A stretch of 64,000 bases of DNA from Rhabdornis inornatus (Eukaryota > Chordata > Aves > Passeriformes > Rhabdornithidae). How positions within the stretch are numbered: position 1 is the stretch's first letter; every line of letters starts with the position of its first letter. Below are positions 41,245 to 56,200 of this stretch, one piece after another. Below the pieces are notes generated by a model. It was given only the letters and a program-made list of their open reading frames with translations, had not been told where the DNA came from and made no database searches. Both the position numbers and the translations under genes were made by a program. The stretch lies in the NCBI GenBank assembly GCA_013397075.1, contig VWZS01010096.1, positions 1,224,268-1,288,267 of the forward strand. Reading direction: 5' to 3'.

Positions 41245-44200
41245 AGCTGTAGTTCAGCTGGAGCAGATGGGATGGAAAAATATCAGGTCCCTGGGGCTGT
41301 TTTCACAACTAGTTTTCTGCAAATTAGAGAGGGAAATAAATACATGATGGGTTCTGAGTTCAAAATGGCTTCAGATTTTTAGCCTTTGAACATTAATAAG
41401 AAGCCATGTGCCAGTTCTGGGGACCAATGCCTGAATTCCATGTATAGTGCTTACTATGGTTAAACATCTAAACAGTATTAGTAGCAGAAGCTAAAGAAAA
41501 AAACCTATTATTTCTTGATCACAAGATCAAGTCCTACATTTTGGTTGACTTTGTGAGCTTAAAATAAAAAATCCTCCATTAGCTCCATGACAAAAAGAGA
41601 AACCCTAAAGCTGTAAAACTGAATTGCCAGTCTCAGTTGCAGCAGCTTTCAAATGCTAAAGTAAAAAGGAGAAGATATATTATGGTCTAAATTATTCAAA
41701 TATAACACTGTCAGTAAATCAAGCAGCCATCACTTCCAATGGAATAATCAATGTCTCCACATTAGATATGAAATAAGCCCTATCCCACCTATGTGCAAAA
41801 CATTAACAACACTAAATCAAAACCAGAACACAAATGAAGATAAACACCTGTTAAAATGCCAGAGTGAATCTTTATTTCAGTTTCAAATTCTAACACTCTA
41901 ATGTGATCTGCTGCAGAATTAGGCAAGTAAGAAATTCTAGATGGTTAGGAATGCCACAAACTGATTATCAGATCTATGTGCTGTCTCACCCTACTGTCAG
42001 AAAACAGATTAATCAAGAGTTTATTCAAGTGTATCATAATTAGCAGTGATTTTAGGAAAAAATGGATAGAAAGGTATCTCCAATTACCTCTATCCTATAT
42101 CATTCCTCACAACTAGCTCTGAAACAGCTGGACTGAGTTAGTCCATGTGTGCTTTAGACACATATTGGTTTGATTTACATATGTAAATATAAATCATATT
42201 GGATATATCAGTTTATTTTATCAAGAGAAACTGAAAGAATTTTCAAATCTGCTCAGACTCAAGGAGACTAGACATTGTAAATAAAACATTATGATAGTAA
42301 TTACATACTAATAACCCCTCCTGTGCCACCTTTATGTTATTTGGAACTGGCTCCATACCATAAGCCTAATTTAAAATCTCAATGTCACCATGGCTGGGTC
42401 TGGGGTTTAGTTTTATGGGGGTTTTTTTCCCCCTTCACCCAAAGAACTAAGTACATGCCACATCTGAAACCTGGTTACAACTTTTTTCCTAGGAAACAAA
42501 GAACTTTCATGATGAACACTAAAGGACTAAAAACTGACTAATTTGAGTTATTTAATGTTGCAGCACAAGAAAAAACAAAGCTGCATGTCTGGCACCTCAG
42601 GCTCCATTTCTTTGCCTGGACTTCCATGCAAGACAGACTGAAAAACATTCAGTAACCACCTCAGCATAGCACTGCCACTCAGAAAGACAACACAGAACAG
42701 CCACTGGATAATGAACACACTGCTATAATTAGGTGTGTCCTTTTTTGAGGCAAACACCCCATTTTTTGTCCTTAGGACGGGCTACAACCAATCATACTTG
42801 AACTCACGTGACTTCACACAGAAACTGGAAGCTCATCAGTTGCAATACCCCATATACCTAATAAAGCAGAAAGAAATCAACTAAAAATTCAGATTAGAGA
42901 GGAATCAAGAGGCAACAGGATTATGCCTGAAAGAAGGAGGTAAAGCTGCTTCTCTTTTCTCCACAAAAGAATTATTATGTTTTGGGTTAGGCTACGACCA
43001 AGAAAGAAAGCAAGACAGAGAAAAGAGTTAACAACTCTGGTTATTACCAGAAACTAGAAATCAGAACAGGTTCTTAGTCTGATTCAAACTAAGGAAACAC
43101 ACACTTCCAAAGTAAGTGGAAAAAACTCTAAGCAAAGTTCTTCTAGAAGCCTCCACCATGCTATGTAGATTCAATGGAAATGTACAGGACATGCGTAATT
43201 TTTGCCATATCTGCCCTATTATTAAAGTACATCATCTGCTCCAATTAAAATTACTAGAAAATATTGAGACTTTTTGGATCTGACACACTCTTCTAATCTA
43301 GTTTGGAATTCAGTGGGAAAGGAAATAGTTGGAGGTTTTCTGTGCTCCTGGCTCCACAGCAGAGCATCTCAGCTCTGAATGGATGGTGCAGCTGGATTCC
43401 AACATGCTCCTGCTTGAAGGGAGAACAAACCCAATGCAGGATGCAGCCTCTTGCCCTGAGAAAGGGATGATTTGGAAATGGAAACTGGTTTTACACCTGT
43501 TTTGAAGATGCTAAAGTACAAAGCTGACGTTCAAATCTGGAGTTAAATATTGGTTGAGCTTCTGACTCTTCCGGATAGCAGGAGTTGAGCTCCATATTAT
43601 TCAAGCACCCATTTTAAAGGGTTTGAAGAAAATATTATCAGCTGACAAAGCATTTCTCACCTCAGCAACTGCAGACATGGGGAATCTACAGTTGGTCTCC
43701 TGGACTGCAACAGTCATTTGAGAAACTCTTAAGTAAGGAACAAACTTGTGAATTAAGATGCTTCCACAAGTCTTGAAGGAAAGCAGAGTGCAACCTTCTC
43801 CCTTACATCTGAACTTGTAAAATCCTCAGGAGCTCCAGGACGATTCCAGCAGCAAAATTGTTCCACATGGTCTTTTAAGGCCACCCCTCTGCCTGCAGCC
43901 TTCACAACAGCTCTGGAAAAGGTGCTCCTCTCTTCCACCCTGGCCCTCGTTATGATGATGTTACCACAGACCAGGAAGATTAGCAGAAGTGCCCCACCCT
44001 TCTTTATGGAGATTTTTCCAAAAAACCAGAACAAGTTGTTTGTGTTCTGTCATGCTTCAGGCATCCAAGTTAAGCTCTGTAAAGCCTTCAGATGTCAACA
44101 GTTCAGCAGATGATTAGATTTACTTTTTACTGTTAAGTATTAATTTGCTTTTGCAATAAGCTAAGAAACCATTAAAAGCATTGAATTAATCAGTCACATC

Positions 44201-47200
44201 TTGTAAGCTCCACACTAGAAATACTGGCTTGGGGATCCTTTCCAATTCATGAGTTCACTGAATTTCCAACAACTCAGCTCCCTCATCTTTACATTGCTGC
44301 CATCTCTCCACTCCTGTCCTCGCTGCTGCCATGAGCATTTTTATTTTCAGTCAACACACGAAGTTAGTTTCTTATGTTCCACTAAAATTATCCTCTTTAC
44401 TAAAACAGCCAGTAACACAGGTAAATTCACACATGCACTTGTGACCAACACACCACAGCAAGCAGCTTTCACTCACCTGATACTGATGAGTCTCTACATT
44501 CAGTTTTAAATTTCTCAAAAGAGAAGTTTTCCTCTTTAAAGTTTGCTGTTTAATCCACTTTCAAGGTACCTAAATTGAAGTACTGAGTTCTAAGACACAT
44601 TGTGCACCCAGCTCTCCTTAAGTCACTGAGACATGCTTAGGTCTATCTGCACTTCTATTATGGATTTTGAAAATTAATGTTAAGAGATGTTTTTGGTTTG
44701 TGGGGTTTTTTGTGTCAGGGTTCTTTTTGGTTGTTGTTGAGGGTTTCTCTTTTTTTTTTTTTTTTTTAAAGCCTTGGCCATACTCACCACAAATGATAAA
44801 AAAACTACCATTAAAATAAATCCCTTAATAATTGCTGCTTTCCAACAGACTGGTCCCTGTAGTTGAACTGTTACTTAATGTGCTTCAGCCAGCCCTTTAC
44901 TATAAAGGAATGGAGACACCCCAGGCAATATTCACACAAGTAGTATTGGAACCAGCTGCTGCAGAGCCACCTTAGGAAAAAACGGTTTCTCAATTTAATT
45001 GGGAAAACAGGAGGAAGCATAAATTTTACTGCCATTAATAACTTCAAGCAATCCCGATATGACTTTACCTCACCCTGATGGCTGGACATGTGCTTTTTGT
45101 TAGGGTCTTTGCCACATCTGACCCTTATTGTTTGCTCACTTGATCAGGTAAGAAAATGTATGTTTCTTTATAGGATAAACGAGGCCTATTAAAGTCAGAA
45201 AAAACACTGCAGTAGCCTATAAGAAGCTCCATTTTTCAACAGATGTGTGAAGCTCCATAATAAGTTCATTACAAAAAGGCCAAGTGAACTCATAAAGAGA
45301 GCACATCTACTTTAAGCCTTCTTAAAAGAAACTTTCATAAAAGGAATAGAGCATTAAAAGCCCACAGCACTCCGTTAATTAGAGAGCAAAGCACTGCTTC
45401 ACTTTTTAAACAGCAGTCCCCATATAATCCAGCTTGGCTGCATACCATATCAAGCTTTGATTGTTAAGAAGTCCAACATACAACTGTTTGGCAATTCTTT
45501 GATTGCTCATTAAACCCAACTTGTAAAGAATAGAAAAATATCAGAGGAATTTCAGCGGTTCTCAGCAAAGATTCTATCAATGAATCCAGTAAAGACAGGC
45601 TCTTCACTGGGGACTAAATGTGACTCTCAGTGCTCCTCTCTGCTCTGGCTTCTCCAGCTCAAACGAACAAGTCAGACAAGTCTGACTTACTTTGGAGTTT
45701 GCACAGCCCTCGAATTTTTATCTAAAATTAGGTGGCTACTGCTTCTCATTGTGCTTATATCAAGTCTTAGAACACCAAGAAATTAAGAACATCATGCCAG
45801 GATGCTCACATCAACAAGGCAGAGAGGCTGGGCACAATCTGTGACTGGTAAAACCATACTGTTGCTACCTGGGGCTGCCCACACTGTCTTTCAGAGCGCT
45901 GTATAACAAACACTCATCTGCTTGGCTGAACACAAATCCACAAAGCCAAATGGCTTTCAGCCCCTGTAATCTGTGCTGGAAAACATAACCCAGGATGTTC
46001 CTCACCACCTAAAATCTTTTTGACATTGACTACCTTGGCACTGTGTGGCACTTCCACAGCTGTATGCACAACCCTTCTGCACTCCATGCTCCATTTGGGC
46101 CTGATTTGTGTTTTGTGACCCACCCACTTTTCAGCTCACCAATATCTCTGTTCAATCTTCGATTTTTAAAAGCAGATAGTAATTGCAAGCAACCAAAGAC
46201 ATACTTAAGTCTGACTTCCAAGCATAATGGGATTTCATTCTTTCAGCATGGCTTGCACTGGGGAGTGGATGAAAAGAAAATGGCATTTCAAGACAATATG
46301 TACTGAGTACACCTAAGAACTGTCCAGCAGCTCTAGGAGATGAACGCACACATCATCAAAAAAATGTTTGTTCCCTGCACAGAGTCAGACCTACTCCTTT
46401 TACTCTTTGAGAAGCAACACAATACCCACTAACAGCTTTTGCAACATTCCCTGTGATTTGCACCCTTGGAGAGAGATCCCCCACTAATGGGAGGAACCAG
46501 AAATGCCAGCACTGCCCATCACACAGGGATGCTGCCAGGAGCTGCTTCTGAGCAGGGCTCCACCATGAGCTTTTCAGGCTGCCTTAACCCTCACAGCAGC
46601 ACTCAGCTGGCTCTGCTGTACAAACTGCCTGCTGTTCTCATGGCAAATGGGGAACTATTTGTCTCACTTCACAAAGGCTAAGAAATAACTCAGAGGCAGC
46701 ATAAAATAGCACCCTTATTAGAAGACCATGAATCACAAGCTGTGCCTATATTTAAGAGAGCTGTACTAAAAATTTTGTATTCAGTTTGGCCACTTAACTG
46801 AAAAACAAAGTGGATTTGGTCCAAACAAAAAGTAAGGGTTTTTTATTTCTCCTTGTAGATAATGTTTTCTTCTGTTTGCTGCCAGGGCATTTACTTTAGA
46901 AGCCAATCACACATCCAGGGGAAGAATTATGAAAAAGGGTAACATTTCCCTTATGTCCAACAGAGGAAAAGCATTTCCAGGGATCAAGAAAACAGATTTG
47001 TATCCTGTTTTCAAGTTCAGCTCTATGTTTCCCCCTTTCCAAACTCTACCATAATTGGAGCAAGTCATTCCTCTGCTCCACTTCCCTTGAATTCTGCCAT
47101 GCAAAGCACAACGAGAGCACTCTAAGAGTGAAGCAAACCTCCATGGAGTAGTGTGTAGCAGGCTGTTTTGGTCTCTCTTTCCCAGGAGATGACTGGAAGA

Positions 47201-50200
47201 CAACCTGTGCTTTTCACATTTTAGGCAAACATCTAGTTTAAACCACTTGGTGAATTCACATGAATTCTCACCTTAGGCAACTGAACTCGTACTTCACATA
47301 TATTGGCACAGAAAGGAAAGAATGCTCTAAACGTAATTTCGAAGCATTAAAACAAAGCCACGCTACGAAAAACATTCTCTGCAGGGCCCTGGTGTTTCAA
47401 CATTTAAAAGGTCTTCTTGAAGGATGGAAGTCACACAAAGCAACAAAATCTGTTTTCACAGCTCCTCAACCAATGTATGGAAAAAGCTGAATACAGCAGA
47501 CTGTGTCTTACAGGCCTTCACAGCTCTGCTCCAGCTTCAGATCTCAAGTCTGAAGCCAAGCTTCCCTCAGCTGCACACAGCTCTTTGAGAGTCACAGCAC
47601 AACAAAGATCAGCTGTGCTTGATTAATTTGGGTGCCTGCAGGGAGCAAGAGGAGCCTTGTCATACACAATACTTGAGACTTGTGAAGAGAAGTCACAAAA
47701 ATGAGCCAGTGGTGCTGACTGGCACAGCTACATGGGAAGCAGGCATTGGCACTACTATAAAGAAAAAGCTAATTAAAATGGAAACCAAGACTTAAGCAGA
47801 ATTTCTCATGTCCATGCTTTCAACAGCAGCCTCAACACTCTGGAGTGTGATGGAAAGAAAGATGGTCCTTCTCCATTATATCCATGGCATACTTATTCCA
47901 CTCCTGAGAGCTCAGTGGGAGCCAGTTCATCCCCACTGCTTCAGCCTCTACCTCCATTTAGAGCCTTCCTGCTCCCAAGCAATTAAGTGTCCCTTGGGAA
48001 AGCAGTGCATCTTCCAGAACTGCAGACTGCATTCACCTCCATGCTCAGCCCTAAACCACTGCCTAAAAAATCCTTTAATTCTTTGCAATCTCAACTCTCC
48101 CCTTAAACACCTACTACACCTAATTTATACCCATCTCAAACCCAGTGCTAAAGACTCAGAGGCCCAGCATGTACAAATGCTAAATTTCAGGAGGTTGAGT
48201 GAGCACACTTGACCTCTTGGCATTAAGAGTTGTACAGGGGCTTGTCAGCAGCTGTTGTGCTGTGTTAGCACTTGGAGATGATCTGCAAATATAAACTGAA
48301 GGGTACTGACTTGAATAATGTGTGTTTAATACTCAGATAACCTATATAAATGGGGCATCTGGCTGTTTTATTATGCAGATTGCAGACTTCTTTCAGACAG
48401 GATGCATTTGAGAATTGTTTGAATCACCATACCAAGAAACATCTCACAATCATAGTGACAGCTTAAAGAAACACGTAATAGACAATATTTCCACCTATAT
48501 TTTCTAGTCAGCACATCAAAAATAAGTATCAACCAATTCTACAGGGAGAAGCAAGGAAAAACAGCACATGCCTCTACAAAAATTTAAAAAAGAGAATGGT
48601 TGAATAATTCTGAGATGAGAAAAGAAACACACTGTGAATATTCTGGAAGTACCAGCAGGACTTGCAGTACACTACTCTAACAGCCACTTCAGGAACAGAC
48701 TCCAATTTTAGGAAGCAATTCTTCTGAGCTAAACAGCCTTCACACAGGCCTAGTTACAACTCTAAGAGAACAGCATTTGAAAAGCAATTCTCCTCTCCAC
48801 ATTACAAACAGACACTAGAAAGCAGATATTTAACTGGTGAGTTCAGTCTGACTAATATTACATGGGGAAGTTCTGGGAGCAGGGACTTCAGTGATTTGTG
48901 TCATGCCATTGCCTGGAGTGACAAGTCTCCAGAAGCCCTCTTCAGACGACCACATTATCTGCTGTTTGAACAAAAGGGACAAGCTCCTGCTGCAAAAAGC
49001 TTACAACCCAAGCTGAATCAAACTAACCAGATCCTCCCTCAAACAAGAGCAAAGAGATTTCCTCATCAGCTTCCATTTCTCAGTTCACTTTACTACCAAG
49101 TAACATTGTCTTGAGGACAAAAGGGTAAAGAAGAGGGATTTCAAATGCCAGTTTTTAATGTCCTAGCTCAGACCAGTGCAAACATGTTTGTGGGACAGAA
49201 AGTATAAAAGGATGTGAGGCATTTCAGGCTGTACCAGGTAGCTGTTATATAATAATCAGCAACAGGATTAAAGCTTCCAAAGCACTCTAAGTTTTCATGG
49301 TATTCACTAAACAGCAATAAGGCTGTATTGAGGCTGAAATAGAATTGAGGAGACAAACAACCCTAAGAGACTTCAAAGGCAGAGGAGAAAGCTGAGATTC
49401 ACCACTGCATTGCCCTTGCTCCAGCCAGTGTCTGGATACACCCTCTGCACCGGATTTAGCACATCCCAAATGAACAGACTTTAGCAATATCTTACATCAG
49501 TGATTCACACCAAAGATCCTCTATTCCCACTCAGCAATCCTGAGAGCCAAAAGCTCCTAAACCTTTAGTACATCTACCAGAGCAGCCTCCAGGTAGTATC
49601 AGCCAGAGAACACACAAAAAGCAATAAAAGTCCCTCCTCAGAACTCCAGCATACAATGATCAAATAGAACAATCTTCTGCTTTTTCCAAACTCCTTACTG
49701 TTTCCATGGCTTTCCCCTAGAGACAACAAAAAGTTTCACTTGTAATTGATGTACTTACATGACCTTAAACACAAGACTGCCAAGCTGAAAGTCTAGAAAT
49801 CAGTATTGCCTAGACTGAACACTAACAAAACTGGGAGACTTCTGATCTGTCTGGACAAGTTAAAAGAGCTAGCAGGTATACCAAGCTCCATTAAAAATAA
49901 GTAAATATACAGTTTGTACCTCCATCAGCTAGGCTCTGTGAAGTTGCTGGCTGTTTTTCCTAGGTGCTCCCCCAGAATTACAAACATCATTCATGTGTCA
50001 GGTCACATGGTTTTCAGGTAGCTACTGAAGTAATTTTTAAAGACTAGAAGACTCATTCTACAGTTTAAGAGACCCTAGAGTGAATCTACTGGAAACCTTC
50101 TAAACTTTGTTTAAACCTGTGTGTAACAAGATGATGTGAATGTTGAGAAGCTGGGAGTGGTGAGGAAGTGGCAAAGACAAAAGTGACACAGCAACTTTTA

Positions 50201-53200
50201 GGTACATCATAGCACGATGCCAACAGCTTCACTGAAATACTGAAATGTCTGTGTTAGATCAAAAGAAGACATACCCAGGAGTGCAGTGAGTTTGGGAAGC
50301 AAACCAACATGGACCATTTTACTTCTCAGGCCTGTGTCAAAGGAGAGATTCAGCAAGAGTCGAAGAGTGATATTCAGCAGGTCTTCGTGTTCACATGGTA
50401 CCATTTTCACAAGTTTTTCAACAATATCCATTTCAACCTGTATTTCAAGGAAAAAAACCCAAATATAATCCATCCAAACTTACTCTGGCTTCAATATTCA
50501 ATTTGTAACCATAACAGTGACTGCTAATGCATTTTCATCTGAAGTAGTTTTGCTTATGCCTTTGTGGTTGAAGTCTTCTAGATTAGGTTACTGGGAAACA
50601 TTAATTAAAATAAGCTTTGAACCAACCAGTTCAGATGTCTTGGAAACATTCCTCACAGTTGGAATACTGCAGGAATGTGGTGAAGACATCACCTGCAAAA
50701 CTAGATTGGGGTGAGCAAACTCATTTAGACTTTAACACATGCAATCCTGCAGCAACTGCCAGTAGAGTCAAAGATCAACCCAACCAAGAAAGACAGAAAA
50801 TTTGCATTCAAAAAGAATTTGAGCCTTTTCATAATGAATTTCAAATTAACCCCTAGCCAAAAGTGAGCATGTGCTCCCAGATGCCACTGTGCCCCCAGAT
50901 GCCACCCTGCATGTTAATTCAATATAAGCATGAAAGTAATCTTGAAACAAGTATCACTTTCAAATTAAAAAGTGGAATCCAGAACCGAGAAGTGGTATTA
51001 GTTCCTGAGATCATGTTCACTTTACCAGCCAGAAAACACTTGTGAACTGGCAAGACTTCAGAAAGTTTTTATCATGTTTTAAGCAACATTTCTGTGCTTT
51101 TATTTGACATAATCTTTTAAAAGCATTCATTTTTTCATTTCCCAGATCCTTCTTTGGCCAGAAGGAGGCACATAAAATTACTTGGCATTCTTCAGACTTC
51201 TCCATGTACATTACTAGTCTGATTATAAATAGACACTGAATGAATACTAAGAAAAGAAACTACAGCTCTCCCCACACAGCACAGTGGAATAATCACACAA
51301 CTGCCTGGACAGCTTTGATCAGAAACAATCAGACATCAAGAACTCCTACCTCACTGTTCTGAATTTAACATGGCCCTGGAAAAGCCAAGGAAAGAATGTG
51401 CTATAAATACATATGGATTATTCAGTTTTACTTAGAATCAGGAGCTGCACAACTGATCTTGGTTCATTTTGCTTTTGACAGTTTTGTATTACTGCCCAAT
51501 ACAAATATCAGAACACTTCTCCTTCACTGGTAGCTTTCCTTAATAATACCATGGAGAAAAAAGCATCATCTTTATTATCAGTAAGGAATGCTCAGACAGC
51601 TGAAGCACACCAACATTTTCAAAACTGTTAGAACATCCTGAAATGAAATCAATTCAACAACTTTGTTTCATTTGTCTCCCCATTAAATCAGATGGAATGG
51701 GGAAAGTGTGCCAGCAAATCAGTGGACTGGAGAGCTAATTCTTATTTTCCTAACCAAGTCCCATATGTAAATAAGGGAGATACTTCTTGTCTGCAGTGCT
51801 CAATGCACATGCAAAGGTCCAGTTAATTCACTACTGCTTTTACACAGATCTTCTCATCTCACAATCTCTGTGTACCACTGATCTCAAGTTACCTCTTGGA
51901 TAAGAGAAATGTATCATTTTCATCCAATAAATTGTAACTTGGATGAAAAGTCAAGCATCTATTAAAGTATCACTAAAGGAGATACTTGGCTAGAGCTTGA
52001 AGTCACAAAAAAAATTATGCTACAATTTCAGAAGTGTAAGAGTCCACCAAAAAAAAAAAAAACCTTATTAAGAATAACTGCCTCCAGTTCTGAGGAGCTA
52101 CTGGCAGCAGGAAGGAACAATGTGAAGTGCCTTTCAAAACCAAACTGATACAGGAAGTAAGTAAACTAGCCTATCCAGAAGGATAAGTACTTCTCAAGTC
52201 AATACATGGCAGAAGCAGCAATATGTCACAAGAGTAAAGTCTGGGGGGCAGAGTCATGGGCATCACCAGAAGTGGGGGTATGACAAGACTCTGAGGTGCT
52301 GAATTCAAAATTCAGAATTTTGTGGATCATATTTTGTATCACATTCTCTGAGACGACATTTCCTCAAAACTGTTTGCAGGAGGTTACGATTGGATGTTGT
52401 GCTTTTCTTTCACTCATTTTACTTGTAACAAAATAGGATAATCAGTGCTAGAGATACTCAGTGTGAAAACAGAGATGTCTCCCTCTTCCCTCCAACCACA
52501 CTGAGCTTTCAGAACTCCAACCTTTCCAGCATTGCAGTAGAGTGCCACAAGCCTCACCATATCATTTTTGTTCTCCATGAAAATGCTGAGTTTCTTCAGG
52601 AAGGTTACAACGAGGATGAGCAGCTCAAAGTTATCCCGGTCCAGTGCTTTCACCAACATGTGGACAATGTTCTTGTTCCTCATCTTCAGCTCAATGCGAG
52701 TATCCTCAGCAAGGTTTAGGAGCAGGTAAATTGCAACTAACAAAGGTCAATACAAATCACACCAACAGATCATAACCAACACAACTAAACAAGTCTTTAT
52801 TTACACTTTAAGTGCTGAAGGCAAGACTTTCAGAAGCATTATGCTCCCTTTTCAGTGCATTTTGAAGGAAATTATCTGTGAATGCTCTTTTTTGTCTCTT
52901 TAGAAAGCATTAAGAAGATTAATTCTAATTGTTATTCTGAAAAAAACATTAGAATTGTGATCACTAGAAGGTTTTTATGTTGTGTGGTTTGTATTTTTTT
53001 AATTTCAATTCCAACAGGAACCATTAAAAAGCCCCTCTCAGGAAAGGTTTTCCACTCAGATAATTTCAATCTAACATGCAATGTATTTTAGTTCAAAAAC
53101 TGAGATAGAATGAAATCTATTCAAAGAGTCAGATACAAGCTAAGTTAGGCAAATTTAAAAAAACCCAAATACTCAACTCCTCCCAAACCAACATCATGAG

Positions 53201-56200
53201 CAAAGAAGAGTGGATCACTTTTTCTCTTCTTCTAACAAATGGCTTTTAAAATTATTAATAGTGTCAAACAATCTGATCAAGTACTTGTCTTCTCCTTATT
53301 CTTTGGCAACACTCTTCCATATTCATCCACACATACAGGATGTTTGAGACATCCTGGTTATAACAAGAATCAAGCAGGACCCCTCAGCCATGTTTACCAA
53401 CAACAAAATTATTTGCTGTTTGGATTTGGTACCTCTAAGCAGCTGCTCCTGCTTGACAACCAACCCTTTGTATTTCTTGTAAGTCTTCTCGTAGTCCTTT
53501 TTCAGGGTTTGATTTTCAGGATCTTCATCAAGTGAATTACAGAAGTTAAGGAGTTCAGAGAAAAGTGATACAGGCTAGATGACAACTGCCCTCAAAAGTG
53601 TTCCTAAATCAATAGTGAAATCAAGGGATCTACAGAATATTCAGTGTCAAGACTCTCCCTCTGCACCAGCTTGCTACACCTGCAATCCAGGCCATGGTTC
53701 TTCTCTCCTAGGCCAGGATATTTTACACTCAAGTATGCAGTACAGATGTTCTAAGACACACTGCTGATAAAATACAACATTTTTTTTTCCTTGTATTGCT
53801 TTAGTAGCTTCAGCTTAACCTCTTCCACATCCTAGAATCTTCACTCTTGGTCTTTCTCATATCTGCAATTGTATTTTGCACTTTCTAGTAAATTTTACTG
53901 CTTTCACAGAAGGTGCTGTATACTCATCTTGTGTAACCCAACAACACTCATCAAGACAAGTAAGAAGCCATCAGGCTATGCCAGAACATCAAAAGGATAT
54001 CAGCTTTCTTCTTTTTAGCAAGTTCTTCCTGCCAAAGCTCATGTCTCTTCAGTTCATGGTCTATGATATTCATACACAGAGCTCCAATTTTGTAATGTGT
54101 GATTATCCCATGAAATTGAGAGAAACTACATTGAAGAAATAATACTTGTGAGGAATAAATGCCAACAGCTCCATATCTATTTTGACACCTATGGTAGCAA
54201 TACTGCACCACATGAAATACTAAAAAAGTTATTTACAGATTCACAGTGTGACCCATTATAGTACTTCCCTATGGGAAAATTATTTCAAAACAAGAACAAT
54301 CCCTGAAAACATGAACATTTTCTCAACTTACAGAAAGACAAGGAACAGTTTATTGTTCCAGACCAAAATAAAGACACATTCTAATTTTCATGCATAAAGG
54401 AAAAGGTTTTCCCCTCAGCCCTGCCTTCCATACTGCAAGTGTTTCAGAGCACTCTCTCCTCACCAGAAATATAATAGAGACCTAAAATCAAGGTAAATGC
54501 CATTTCTGCTTGAATTATTTCTAGGCAGGGTATGCTGAAACATGAGCATAGCTAAATAAGAACTAGCACTCACTTCAGTATTGAACACTGTTTCTTCCCT
54601 GTAGGAGTGCAGATGGAAATTAGTGGCAGCTCAGCCACCTTTCATTTCTGACACCAAGCTATGGGTCAGAATCTCTACTATTTTCTTCCCAGCTCTCTTA
54701 CAGACTGCCTCACCATGAGTTCTTTTTGTTATAAGTGATATAATTGAGGCACAAGCGTGTTTCTGTGTGTTTTTCCTGTTTCTGTGAAGTTTTGTAGCAC
54801 AGAGCAGAAAACAAACAAAAAGCCACTAAGCAGAACTACATTTTTTATGTTTCTAAATCCAGGGGCTCTGCACTCACCTCGAAAAGCAGAAGAAAATGTA
54901 AATTATATTGGTAGCCAGTTCAATGCTTTGCTTCCAGTCTTCCCTCAGCACTCTAGCCAATGCACCCAGGGCAGTTTCTGAAGTGAAACAAGATTTAGAG
55001 AAGCATCAGCATTTTTTGCCCCTCCTTTTTAGCTTGTGAGCCTCAGAATTTGAATACACCTTATTCTACATCTACCAGTTTTCTAGTTGAACACTTTCAC
55101 AGGTATCTCACTTTAACAGGCAACACTGCTCACGAGTTCTGTTTGGAGACAGTACCAGAGAGTGCTCTGGGTGGTTATCCTGTCACAAACCCTAAGAGGC
55201 AGCAACACTGAAGTCATCTTAAAACTACCACTAACCTTCACATCTTATGGTCTCTGCCAGCTCTGTCTTCCATAGTACATTGTGCCCCTGGCCTAAAACA
55301 CGATTTTCACTTTCAAATGCCCTTTAAATTCTACCTTGACAGATAGTATTTCTCATCCATCTTTCTATTTACTTTTCCCCTTGAATCTACTTCATATTAT
55401 TTAATAACTTGGTTTCTCCTTGTCTTATTTAATCTCACTTTTCCATTCACTTCCCCCTAGCTAGTCTCTCTTTGTGTACATCATGTTACTTGATCAAAAA
55501 AGCAGCAACTGGGAACAAGAAGCACTAAAATATTTTCAACAACTCATGGGGATAAGCCATTATTTCATGGCTCACCATTCCCATCCCATTCCATCTTCCG
55601 TGGTGATATTGCAAGATGAGCTTGTATTGAAGTCATCATTTACTCAAGGGATGTGAAGGTATAAGGACTCAGCAAAAGAGACAAAAGGGGCAAGGAAAGA
55701 AAAATCACAAAATTAACTTTTGCCAGCTTGCAAATCCCCTTTTCAAGGTAAGTTTCCTGGTCTACAGAATACAACAATACATTGCCATCTCCAGCAGTAA
55801 TGCCAGCTGAAGTTAATGCAGCATCAAAATAACTAGGATCAGAAAAAAGAGCTGAAGCCTGTAGAGGCCAGGAAGATTTCAGTATTAGGTTCACCTAAGA
55901 CCAGTCTGAGCAGCATCCATTTGTAGAGAGACCCAGCCAGGCTTTGATGGCCACCTTATTACATACAGAGAAATAGAGCCTAGCAAACTAAATAAAATCC
56001 CAAATTAAAGGTGAACTACTTTTCCCTGGGTACAAATTAACAGCACATCAAGAGAAATTACCATTGGGTTTTAAAATTACCATTTATAAGCAGCTCTTCC
56101 AAATTATCAGGATTCCTGGCCAGCTGCAGGATGAGAGCAGAGCCACGCACCTTGTCAGGAATGTCCTCGTACAGTAACTCGATGTACTCATCCATGTCAT

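Noticed and set aside
47808..48212. 134-codon plus-strand open frame in intron 10
   Set aside because: Composition is ordinary intron sequence; no domain, conservation or promoter evidence.
52300..52325. Palindromic CAAAATTCAGAATTTTG
   Set aside because: Eight-base arms in AT-rich DNA are expected by chance.
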